Origin: Copromyces sp. CBS 386.78
Taxonomy: Eukaryota; Ascomycota; Sordariomycetes; Sordariales; Sordariaceae
DNA length: 64,000 nucleotides
NCBI GenBank assembly: GCA_030685235.1
Contig: MU839220.1
Coordinates: 50,515-114,514 of the forward strand
Direction: 5' to 3'
Made by a program: the position numbers and the translations under genes. The notes under the pieces are model-generated. The model worked only from the letters and a program-made list of their open reading frames with translations, was not told the DNA's origin and did not search any database. Positions 44,075-54,373 of the stretch are shown one piece after another. The stretch's first letter is position 1; every line of letters starts with the position of its first letter.

Positions 44075-44539
44075 TATCTCGAGCCACCCGTGGGACACTT
44101 GTCGCCGTCTTTGTTGTTGTGCTTTCGCTCTGTCTCAGCCGGAACGTGCCATTTTCTTTATTTCAGCCCTTACAGTCCTCACGGTCCTACTGCCATTGTC
44201 ACTTTGACAAGCAGCAAATGCCCGGATTGTGTTGTTCGCCCCCAAGTTCCCTCGGAGTGTGGCACTTCCCCTCCTTTTATCCACCGTCCAAACCCAAAAG
44301 GCAGACCACCATAATATTAGCTGAACGGCGTCTAAATTGTCGGATGAATTGATTGAATGTAACGTAACTCGAGGTAATATGATTGTCGACGAGCGCCAAA
44401 CCGCGCGGAACCAGGGTCGTCGGTAGAGACCATGGACGGTACCGACGGTAAAGATGGTAGGGACTAGGGACTTTGGGACTTCCACTTGGAACGGTAGGGC
44501 TAATCAATATGAACCTCAAAATATGACGAGAATGACCAA
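44075..44539. other. Intergenic stretch between two weakly supported coding segments
   Basis: I see no clear gene. Overlapping frames on both strands have no domain. Confidence 0.4.
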
Positions 44540-45190
44540 CTACCGACCGCTACCAGACTTTGGGGAGTTTGAGGGGATTGGTGACCTTTTAGATACAAGG
44601 GCTGTGGTTATCTGACACTCTGCATCCTTGATATTTGTACGCCAGCACCGATTTTCTTTTGGCGCCCCAATCAGCTGGATTGTGTGAATTGTTAGTTCGG
44701 TGACGTCTCCGAAGGTGATCTTGAACAGGGGAGTGACGACCACCTACCTGTTCTTCTTGCCATCGTGATCTCGTGAGCAAGTGGAAAGATCACCGGCGGG
44801 ATATTGTTCAAGGCAGTAACCACTCACCTCTGGTTTATGAGCAACAGGAAGCAGATAGGAAATCGCACCTGCCTTCCGTAGGTTTATCAAGTCCACCTCG
44901 GAACAAAAATCTCTCCAATTTGGTCTTTCAGGTCCTCTGGATTCGATGAGTAACGAACCGGGCCAAGAAAATGGAAATCGCAACGGACTTCTTAGCTCCT
45001 TCCATTTTCCATCCTTCGCTTTATGCAACACTTCTCTCGTAGTTCCATGTGCTGCGCATGGACGTCGACGCCGGACTTTAAACTTGGCATCGCTGCTTGT
45101 AAGAGGAGCATGATAGGGAACGTGTAAACCCAGAAACCTCCCACTGGCTTATGGAAACACGGGATTATGAAAAGCATAAAGTAACCCACC
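44540..45190 (-). CDS. Unresolved coding segments, possibly a broken gene
   Basis: Segments 44828-45092 and 44540-44743 are coding-like and can be joined by an 84-bp intron (GTGAGT donor, TAG acceptor) in frame. They give text such as LRFPFSWPGSLLIESRGP, then VVVTPLFKITFGDVTELTI. A third segment upstream (to about 45430) is also open and coding-like, but in a phase that does not connect cleanly. It runs instead into a hydrophobic frame (FWVYTFPIMLLLQ). No start codon or domain is certain. It is either a multi-exon gene I cannot resolve or a pseudogene with a frameshift. Confidence 0.3.
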
Positions 45191-47297
45191 TGAATTGACG
45201 AGTCGGCGACTTCTTTCTCGCTCCCTAGAGGTAGATATGTGAAGCAGCTATGCCGTACATAGCGTGGCAGCGTGTCATCAAAGACAGCGCTTGCGTGACA
45301 ACAGGTGAGACAAAAGAGACCCTGGGAGCCTGGATGTTGAAGATCCCAGTGATGCTTTTGCTGGCTTGATGTTGGTGAGATACTGGAAGCTGAGGGTAAA
45401 AGAGTTGTCGGTTGATGATCGGCCAGGCTGAATCATCGAGGTTACAACTACGTATGGTGATTAATATGGGAATACCACGGGTACACGGGGGATAGGAACT
45501 TTGATGGAGGCATTGGCTTTACAGATTGGGGGCTTCTGTTGGTGATAAAAGTGATGTGTTTGGGGGTGGTGATGGTTCGGTATGGTTTCCCTTCTCAAGC
45601 TCATGATAGCCCACTCGACCCTTCAAACAAATTCGTAGTCCTCCTTTTGAGCAACACAAACACAAACATCATCGATCCCGAAATCAAGGTTCATGATACT
45701 GTACCCTCCCGCCTGGCAGTTCTGCTGGTCCCGCACCGCACCATTCTATCGGCGTCAGTCGTCGGGGTCGGGCAACAGCGCCGACGAAGCAGAAGCTCCG
45801 CTCCCATTCAGTGACTAGCAGTGATCGCCCCTCGCTTACAACACTCCCCAGTAAAAAAGCTGCTGACGCCCAGCCAGAGATTTGCGGTTTGCCCTGAAGC
45901 GAGGCCAGTGATAGGCGAGAAAGTTGAAGGGGCCCAAGCGTAACCAACCGAATCAAAGGCACTGAAAGTAGGTGGTGGAACAGTTGGAATTGCCGTTGGC
46001 TGGGCGGCGTTGGCCCGGCAATTTGGTCACCAGTTCGTGGCCCTGTGGATTTCGTGGACTCGTGGGGTGGGTAGGTGGTATTTGGGATTTTTGAGTGGGA
46101 TGTGGGCTGTGGGGTTTTGTTGCGGTTGCGAGTGTTTCCCAGGGCGGTGGTTCATCAATTTGATGATAATCGATATGATTCTGGTGGAAATCCCCAGACG
46201 TGATGTCTTCGAGGGAAGATTTGGATGTTCACTGACATGAATGGAAGATAGGATGTCTCGATGTCTCTGGCCCGCTTCTTATCTCGGAGGAAGAAAGCCG
46301 TGATTGACAACTTGCTTGGTTCCTCTTTTGACCACTCAATCTCTTCGACTTGACGGCGTCATCGGGCATTTATGCTTGTTTTAAGTATGAAGGACAACAG
46401 GACAAGGGGACACACAAGGGGGCAATGCATAAAGCCGACCGTTGGGAACGAAGACTGAATGGAAAGGAGGCACAGCATCACGGCCTGTGTGGTTGCCATT
46501 CAACCCGTCAACATGGCCCAGAGACACGGCCAGATGCATCATGTATCTATGTAGCGACGGGAAGGTCGTCGAGACGCATGGCCCAGACAACCCCGAGAGC
46601 TTGGGCATGCACATCGCTGGACAGACGTATAACGCCACTAAAACGCACACATGGCCTGATGTCGTCTATGTTCTGCCATGCTGACTTGCCCTGGGGTTTT
46701 GCATCCCGCAAGCCTCACGAGCCGTCACGTACGTGTTTGAAGGGAGAGAAGTTCATATAAATAGACGGCGAGTGTTGATTGCTTCAAAAACACACACACA
46801 CAAAGGGTCCAGGCAGATGGGGGGTTTTGGCTGACGGTGCAGCCTTTGTGTTGTGAATGGGCGTGCATGTTGTCTGCCTGTTGGGCAAAGAAGAGCCTGG
46901 TGAGCTTGAACAGCTGGTGAAGGGTAGGCACCCTTTTTACCTCTACACATTTTGGAAGATGGCGGGAGAGACGGTGAAGTGGATAAATGTGAAAGTAGAT
47001 TAAAAGAAAAAGAATCGGTGAATGACGGAACGTGATTTGCATTGAGCCATCGTCTTGATGGACCAAGAATAGGGAATGAAGTTGAAACACGGCACACCGT
47101 GAGAAACCTGCTGATAGGGTGCTGTGATGCTTGTCGTGCTCTCGCGGCGAGGGTGTCCCAAGGAGACGGTACGGTTGGGGACATTCCTGACATTCTGGGC
47201 AACAGGGCAACGCAACAGTTGTGCAGGTCTAGCTGTCAGATGTGACCGTACAGAATTGATTGATTGAAGAGTATATGTAACTAACTCGCCCAGAAGG
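45191..47297. other. Gene-poor region next to the heterochromatin boundary
   Basis: About 2.1 kb of normal base composition. The first ~240 bases may belong to the unresolved gene. The remaining open frames (45539-45814, 46350-46760, 46725-47210 reverse) have no domain. An ACAC dinucleotide run lies at about 46789-46802. The boundary to AT-rich transposon remains is abrupt at about 47.3 kb. Confidence 0.45.
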
Positions 47298-47415
47298 TGT
47301 AGGGGGTGCTGGAGTATCCTAGAGGGCCCCAGAATCTAATAATCTAGGGGGCTGGGCGGCTAACCCAAATTAAATATAATTAGAAATCTAAATATCCACC
47401 CTCTAATTTAATACA
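47298..47415 (-). repeat. Putative Copia 3' LTR (118 bp)
   Basis: Bounded by TGTA and TACA and preceded, on the minus strand, by a purine-rich tract GTGAGGGGG like a polypurine primer. It lies directly after the stop of the minus-strand pol-like frame. No partner LTR was found at the other end, so the call rests on position and ends. Confidence 0.4.
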
Positions 47416-48212
47416 CCCCCTCACTTATAAACCTTCTCAATAGGGCAAAAGTAAAATTATTTATAATTTTCTCTCTTCTAATATATTAATCTCCTTAATT
47501 AAATTATAAATATCCTTTAAAATATCGTCGGGAACTTCCCTCCTAATCCTCATTTCTTTTAAATAAATGTATTTACCATCCCTATCAAATCCTAGAACTT
47601 TTCGTAATCTAATTATCTTAATACCTTTATTAAGCCGTCTACTAGTATCTTCTTTATTTCCAAATATTCGACCGCAATCTTTCCTTCTATAATCTCCTAC
47701 CGTAATTAATAATAATAAATATCGATATATTTTAATTTAATTATTAATCGAAATACTTTAATAGTTAAAATACGGATCGTTTAGGTATTATTATAGCCGA
47801 TTATAGGGACTTTCTAATTGAAGGGAATCTTAATCTCCTTATATAAACGTATAATAATAGTAATTTCCTTTACTACGTTAAAAATCGATAGCAATTCTAC
47901 TTCGGTAGTTAAAGTTAATACCGTTCTTTATTTAATAGTACCCTAATAGACGAAATTATTAAATAGCTTAATCGTAAAACTATATAAATTTTTCCGATCT
48001 AATATATTATCGGCGTATAAAGTATTTGAAGCTATTTCGAACTTTAATAATAATTTAAAGTAGAGAGAGAGATTTAAGTAAAATTAAAGGTAATATAGTA
48101 CTTTATTAGTAATTTTATAGTATTAAAGATTAGGATTATAATTATAGCGAATTAAACGGCTAATTATAAAAGCGATATTTATTCGGGTAATTATTATAAC
48201 GTATATTATTAA

Positions 48213-48661
48213 GAGAAACTCTATCTGCACGGAGTAAAAACGCTATCTGTACGGGGAAGAAAAAGTGACTTTTAATGTCCTTTTTAGAGTACTGAAAGGT
48301 ATAAAAAGAAGGCAAAAAGTATATCAAATTTTCCCTCATCTTTTTCTCTACCTAACAGTACCATCTTGGATAACGTATCTACCTAAGAGCCTGAGAAAAC
48401 CTTGGGAAAAGAAGCAATTATAAATAAATATTTAGAAAAATTAAAAGTCTAAAATTCTAAGAAAGCAGGATTTCGATAACGCCTAAGGCTATAAGGGGGG
48501 TATAAAGTTGGCACCTACCTCTAAAAATCCGTTAAAATTCAACGAGGAACTTGACACTACTTTTAGTTTTATACACCAAAGTTTGACAAAGTTATATTTA
48601 AAAAACACAAAGTGGATCCCCGTGCAGATAGAGTTTTTACCCCGTGCAGATAGAGTTTCTC
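48213..48661. mobile_element. Miniature hAT-like transposon (MITE-2), 449 bp
   Basis: Perfect 8-bp duplication ATTATTAA at 48205-48212 and 48662-48669. The terminal inverted repeats (about 45 bp) start GAGAAACTCTATCTGCACGG and each contain two copies of the CTCTATCTGCACGG block. There is no coding capacity. It is inserted into the Copia relic and is less AT-biased than its host. Confidence 0.88.
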
Positions 48662-51600
48662 ATTATTAATCCGACGACGACTTAATAATCCTATATTTTA
48701 TTAAAAGTAATTATACTATTATAAAGTAAAAGTTCTTCGTTATTTATTAGAATAAAAGCGAAGATATAAGGATTTTTAATAAATTTAGTAATTTTATAAA
48801 TATATTCCTGTTAAAATAACTAAATTAATTTTACTTTTCGATTTCGAATAATTTTGATATTTAGAAACTATTAAAAGTTATTACCCCTTATAAGTTTATA
48901 TTTCTCCTTTAAATTCTTTATTATTTAATTAACTTTATCGTGTAATTTCTAATCGAAAATAAATATAATATTGTTAATGTAGTAGAAGATTAAAATCCTA
49001 TTGCGTTTAAGGATATACGGATCTTCGTATAATAATTTAAATCCTATATTTTTAAACGTACTATTAAATTTTCGTTACTAAAGTAGAAGAGTACGTTATA
49101 GACTATAAAAGGCCTTAAATAATTTAAATACCGTATAATACTTTCGATATCTAAGGGGTATATATATATAAATTTCCTTATCGAAATAGGCGTTAACGAA
49201 GGTATTTATAGCATCGTATTAAATAAATTCGAAATTAAATTTAATAGTATAAATAATAATAAATCGGAAAAAACGATTAGCTAATATAGAGGCGTATATT
49301 TTTTTACTATAATAATACTATTAATCCCCTTTAACTATAAGGCGAACTTTTACTTTTTAAAGGTAGCCGTATTTATTGAATTTATATATATATACCTATA
49401 TATAATTAAGGATTTAAATACTTTTAATACGAAAGATATCTTTATCGACTTCTATTTATAACCTTATCTCCTTATAGCTATTAAAGTATACTTCTTCTAT
49501 TTATCTAAAGAAGTCTCCTAATTCGTAATATTCGAAATTGTAGTAAATTTTTAAGATTGGAAGTAGATTTTAATATTTAATAGAGTTTAATCAGCTACTT
49601 TTAATAATTAAACAATTAATTTCTACTTTTGTAATAACTTTACCCTATTTTTAGCTTACTAATTAAACGAGTCTCCCAATATTAAAAGTTACTTTTTATA
49701 ATTCGAAAGTCGGGAAGGAGATAGGCTTTAGTAGGTTAATAATAAAATTAGTAGAAAGAGCAGCTAGTAGTATATTTAGAAGGGTAAAATATCCGAATAT
49801 AAAATCGAAAGATATTTTATTTTAAATATTAGGCTTAATTAGTTTAGGGTTAATAATATTATTATTATCTTCCTATAGTTCGTTATCTAAGAATAACGGT
49901 AATAATTAAATAAAATTATTATTTTCTATATTTTAAATTGTATTAAAGGGTTCGAAGTACTACGTAGATAATTAAGGCGGATAATCGATTTTATTAAGTA
50001 AATTAGAAATTTTATTACTAATTAGCTTCAACCCTTCCTTAATTTCGTTAAAGTTCCTTAAATAAATTAAATTCTCGTTAAATAATATATTACGGGTATA
50101 AATAATATAATTTATTTACGGGTTCTAAATTTAATAAATAGACGAAGTAGCGTAGCCGACGAAGTAACCAATTTATACTTTTAATTAGAATTTCTTTCAT
50201 TATTATTCTTTCTTTTAAACGATTCCTATTATTATAGAGACTTTACAACCGTAAATATATAAATAGCTAAGATTAAATTTCCGGGGATTAATTTATACCC
50301 CTTTACAATAAGTTATAAAAATATAAAACCGTTTGTAAGAAGACTTCTAATTGTAGAAATATTTAAATAATCGGTTAGTAAAGTAAATTATTATTAAAAT
50401 AATTTAAAGTTAGAAGTTGTAAGGGAAATAAGAATTATTTACTATAGTACACGCCTTTTCTTTAATTATACCCCTTAAGCGCTTAATACCGCCGTTTTAA
50501 ATTTAAATATTAAATATTAAGGGTTCGAAAATAATAAGGCAAATAATTAATTTATTTTTAACATACTAATTATTGAATTCGTTATTATATTTAATATATT
50601 TAACTTTAATACTATACTAGTAATTAATTATATTAATAATTAAGAATAATCCTTCAACGATAGCCTTTATTATATATATCGTTATATAAATATCCTAAAT
50701 AAATTTAATTTATTAATAGATAACGAATATTACGTATTTAAGGCCTTATTTCCTTTATTTGTATTCGAGAAAATCGATAGCGAAACGTTCTCCTAATTTA
50801 AAATTTCAATTATATAATTTTCGTATAATTTATTATTTAATTTTAAATATATTGTACGCATTATATTAATAAGTCGCTAATCTTTTAAATTTAATATTTT
50901 TAATATTATAAAAGTATTCGAAAACTTATAAATTATAATAACCGAATTATTCGTATTAGAATTAGGCGGGTATTTTATACGCGCAATAACTAATATAAGA
51001 ATTAAAACGGTTTTATCGAACAAAGAAAATAGTATAATTAAAGGAGAGGGGAAGGTATTCGAAAACTATTTAATAATAGATCTCTTAAAGGAAATAGAAA
51101 ATTAAATTGTCTAACCGACGAAGGTAATTGCTAAATAATTTATAATTTTAGTAAAAACCTTATTTTCGAAGTAGGTATAAAAATATAAGATTTATAGTAA
51201 AGTTAAAATAAAAAGCGATTTCTCTTAATTATAATTATAGAATTCCCTTCTTTCCTTATATTTTTACATTAATAGTTTTAAAACCCTTAATAAATATTTA
51301 AAAATCTCTAGTTTAAATATAATTTTTTAAGGACGTTATTCGAAATAAAGAAAAATAATTAATTTCGTTAAAAATATAAAGGGAAGCCCTAAAATCGAAA
51401 ATTGTAGAATTTTTAAATAAATAAGTATCCCCTCTATTACTCGTATTAAAAGTATTTTATTTAATAAGAAACGTTAAATTGTAAATACCGATTTTTTATT
51501 ACCTTTAAATCCTTAAAGTAGCGGTCTATATAGAAGTAATAAAGTAATCCTATATTTAATTTTTAAACTTTTCTACCTCCTTACGGATTTTAGGAAATTT

Positions 51601-52915
51601 TTTAAAATTCTTATTAATAAACTTCTAAATAGAATTACTAGGCTTCTAAATAAAGTTATCTCTAATTTCAAATATTAAATACTAATAGTATATTATTAGG
51701 TAAAGGTTTCGCTCGTATATTTTATATAACGGCGCAAATCCCCTTTTCTTTTTCAGCCGTAAAGAATTATTTACATTTTCATCCGCGCCGCGTTTTTTCT
51801 TTATATTTACCTTCCACTTTTTTTTATAATTAAAATTAAGAACGTCCTCCCTTTTAAATATAAATTCTTTTAAATTAAATTAATTAATACTTTAAGCGTT
51901 ATAAATTATAATTTTTTTACCGGCTAGTAGTATAATATATTCTAATATACCGACCCTTTTAAAATTAGTAGATATATCCTTATATTTTAAATACGAATCT
52001 TCTAAATTGCAATTAAACTTCTAAATATTATTTACTTAAATAAATTTATATTCGCGGATTATATCGATAAAATCGATAAATTATAAAATAGGGGAGGTAG
52101 CTTCGTTAACGCTTAGTTTCTTACTATTAATAATAAAGATTTCCTAATTTAAAACCTACTTTTCGAAGTCCTTAAGTAGTTTCTTAGCGGTCTCTTTAAT
52201 AAAAGCCTAGTATTTTCGCCGGGCAATAGTAATTTAATTAATAAACCGGTAATTAATTTAATACTTAATTTATTTTAACTATTTACGGCTAGATTTATCC
52301 TATTTAAAAGTAATATTAGTAAAATAATTAATAACGTAAATATTTATTTAATTATAAATTTTCGTATTAACGTCGTCGAAATCCTTCCAATATTTATAAC
52401 GGGTATTATACGTATTATTAACCTAATTATAAATAGCCTTTCCTCCTATAGTAAAATCCGTAGCGGGGTTAATTATTATATCCTCCCTAATATTTTATTC
52501 AGTATAATATTTATCCTCCTCTTTAAAATCTTCTTTATCATTAGAATTTTCCTTAAATTCTTACTAGAACTAAATAATAGCAATAGCGGCGGTTTTAGTA
52601 CTATCTTCGTTAATTTAAACTTAAATTTAAGTTTAGGTCTAAGCTGTAGTAGTATTTATTATAATTGTCGTAATAATCGCTACAATCTTCTTAACCCAGA
52701 TTATCATGGGTAGAGGGCGAGAGGTTGGGTGTAGATGTAAGATATGCGTAATTGTACGAGGAGAGGAAAGGAAGAGAAGTGTAGAGGTGCGCTCGGGAGA
52801 TAGGCTTTTATAGGACTCGAGTTATGAACTAGTGGGTCTATAGCGGGAGGCCGCAGCCAATTAACCGAAATAGTAATAGTAGTCTTAGAGAGCTACTATT
52901 ACCAATATATGTAAT

Positions 52916-53741
52916 GAGAAAGTCTATTCGCACGGTCACAATTGTCTATTTGAACGGTGATCTACTTTTTCCCTCACATATATCCTTAACCCTACCATCC
53001 CCTCCCTGCTAGTACTAGTCTCGCTCGTACCGCGACCGCTAAGCTCCCAAATTACAGCCCATTACACCCCCTGCACAGCCCACGTATCGCTGACAGCTGT
53101 AACAGTTATTGATAGCCGTAACAATCGCTGATAGCTAATTGCTAACAGCCGTAATAGTTACTGACAGCCGTGATAATCCCTAATAGTTGTAATAGCCGTG
53201 ATAGCTATGATAGTTGCTAATAGCCGTAATAATCGTTAATAGCCGTAATAGCCATAGCAATTACTAACAGCCGTAATAGCCGTAATAGTTGTAATAGTCG
53301 CTAATAGCCGTAACAATGGTTAATAGCTGTGATAGTTGTGATAATCGTTGATAGCCGTGATAGCCGTAATAGCTGTGATAGCTGTGATAGTCGTTAATAG
53401 TTGTAATAGTTGTAATAGTCGTTGACAGCCGTGATAATCGCTAATAGCCGTGATAGCCGTGATAATCGCTGATAGCCGTGATAGCCGTGATAGCCGTAAC
53501 AATTATAATAGTTACTAATAGCTGTAATAGCTGTAATAGTTGCTGACAGCCGTGCGTATTTGGTTTGGGCACTGCGGTCTGATGTTACGTATGAAAGAAT
53601 GGTAATGCCCAGATTTCTGGGCGAAATTTTCGAAAGAATATATGTGATATCTGTGGCCGCGCGAGGGTTAGGGATATGTGTGAGGGAAAAAGTGGATTAC
53701 CGTTCAAATAGATAATTGTGACCGTGCGAATAGACTTTCTC
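52916..53741. mobile_element. Miniature hAT-like transposon (MITE-3), 826 bp
   Basis: Perfect 8-bp duplication TATGTAAT at 52908-52915 and 53742-53749. The terminal inverted repeats start GAGAAAGTCTATTCGCACGG and extend through CTTTTTCCCTCACA to CCCTAACCCT. The centre (53089-53551) is a long degenerate array of TGATAGCCGTAATAGTCGCT-type units, related to MITE-1. There is no transposase frame. Confidence 0.88.
53089..53551. repeat. Degenerate tandem repeats inside MITE-3
   Basis: About 460 bp of direct repeats built from GACAGCCGTGATAAT and GCTAATAGCCGTGATA variants. Differences among units are mostly G/A and C/T, as expected of RIP on a once more regular array. Confidence 0.8.
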
Positions 53742-53768
53742 TATGTAATATAGGCTAACCCTATAATA

Positions 53769-54028
53769 CTACCCCTGCTTAAAAGAAGCTATATAGTTAA
53801 TTAAAGTTATATAAAATAATAGATAACCTTATTAAACGTTTAGTCTAATTGTAAAAAACTTTTATAACCGCTAATCGTAATAACTTCCTCTTCCCTTCGT
53901 ACTTCGTTAGTAGAACTTCCGCTTCTATAGCTGGCTCCTCCTCCTCTAGCGTCCTCCTTCGTTTCTGCTCCGCCGCTAATTAGTTTGGGGGTATTGGAAC
54001 CTCCGGGTATATTTCGTAAAATTGCTAT
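53769..54028 (-). mobile_element. Ty3/Gypsy relic A, 3' part (end of chromodomain to polypurine tract)
   Basis: The minus strand reads on from the segment right of element B. With one copy of the GCTAT duplication removed, the frame passes through SPNTI and FYEIYPEVPIP, resembling the C-terminal helix of a chromodomain. A charged tail and a polypurine tract before the LTR follow. The 5-bp duplication at 54024-54028 belongs to the element B insertion. Confidence 0.6.
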
Positions 54029-54373
54029 TGTTACAGGGTTATCTGTGACTGACTAACCGTCCTATATCGCTGCTTTTACCACGGCAATGGTTGCCGGGTT
54101 AATAGTATGCTCTGATTGGCTACAGAGACCTAGCACAGCAGATGCGGCTAAACGCATCTAATATCTAATTAGTTGCGGTTGTTAGCCTACCCCTATCGCT
54201 AAAACTACATAAACTACACTAACCTATAGGATAATCTATAGGATAATAAAGTTATATAGACTATATACTTACTATATATAAATAGCTATTAGAATTCCTT
54301 CAAATAGCTTCCTCTTCTTTATATAATTACGAATATCTTTATAAATACCTAATATTCGCCTTACCCTATAATA
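54029..54373 (+). repeat. Element B 5' LTR (345 bp)
   Basis: Starts TGTTACAGGGTTA and ends TATAATA. It matches 61443-61787 over its full length, with differences that are nearly all C/T or G/A. TSD GCTAT lies just outside. Confidence 0.92.

Larger units (their letters stand above)
47298..52701 (-). mobile_element. RIP-degraded Ty1/Copia retrotransposon relic
   Basis: Reading the minus strand and treating TAA/TAG as mutated Gln codons, a gag-like part lies at about 51.5-52.6 kb. A Copia-type integrase lies at about 50.3-50.8 kb, with FAIDFLEYK, GLKYVIFVIY, a YIKYNNEF segment where the second catalytic Asp of DN-E-F would be, and GGIKRLRGIIKEKA where the catalytic Glu sits. The order is therefore gag, integrase, then the remaining pol toward 47.46 kb. 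The integrase-before-RT order and motifs favour Copia. I could not read a clear YVDD motif. The element is split at 48213-48661 by a miniature element. Its 5' LTR is missing, cut off by the Gypsy A LTR at 52702. Confidence 0.7.
52702..53768 (-). repeat. Gypsy A 3' LTR, interrupted by MITE-3
   Basis: Read on the minus strand it starts TATTATAGGGTTAGCC (TG changed to TA) right after a polypurine-like AAGCAGGGGTAG. It contains a TATAAAAG promoter box and a CT-rich stretch, and ends CCCATGATA, similar to the CCCGTGATA end of element B. Without the inserted element and its duplication it is about 233 bp. Confidence 0.6.

Noticed and set aside
46350..47245. Open frames on both strands next to the heterochromatin boundary
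   Set aside because: Several compete in different frames; compositions such as runs of CVCVF come from an ACAC dinucleotide tract; no domain or splice support.
47298..52701. Interpreting the left relic as a Helitron or a DNA transposon
   Set aside because: No Rep/helicase or DDE motifs were read, whereas the minus strand shows Copia-type integrase segments in order.
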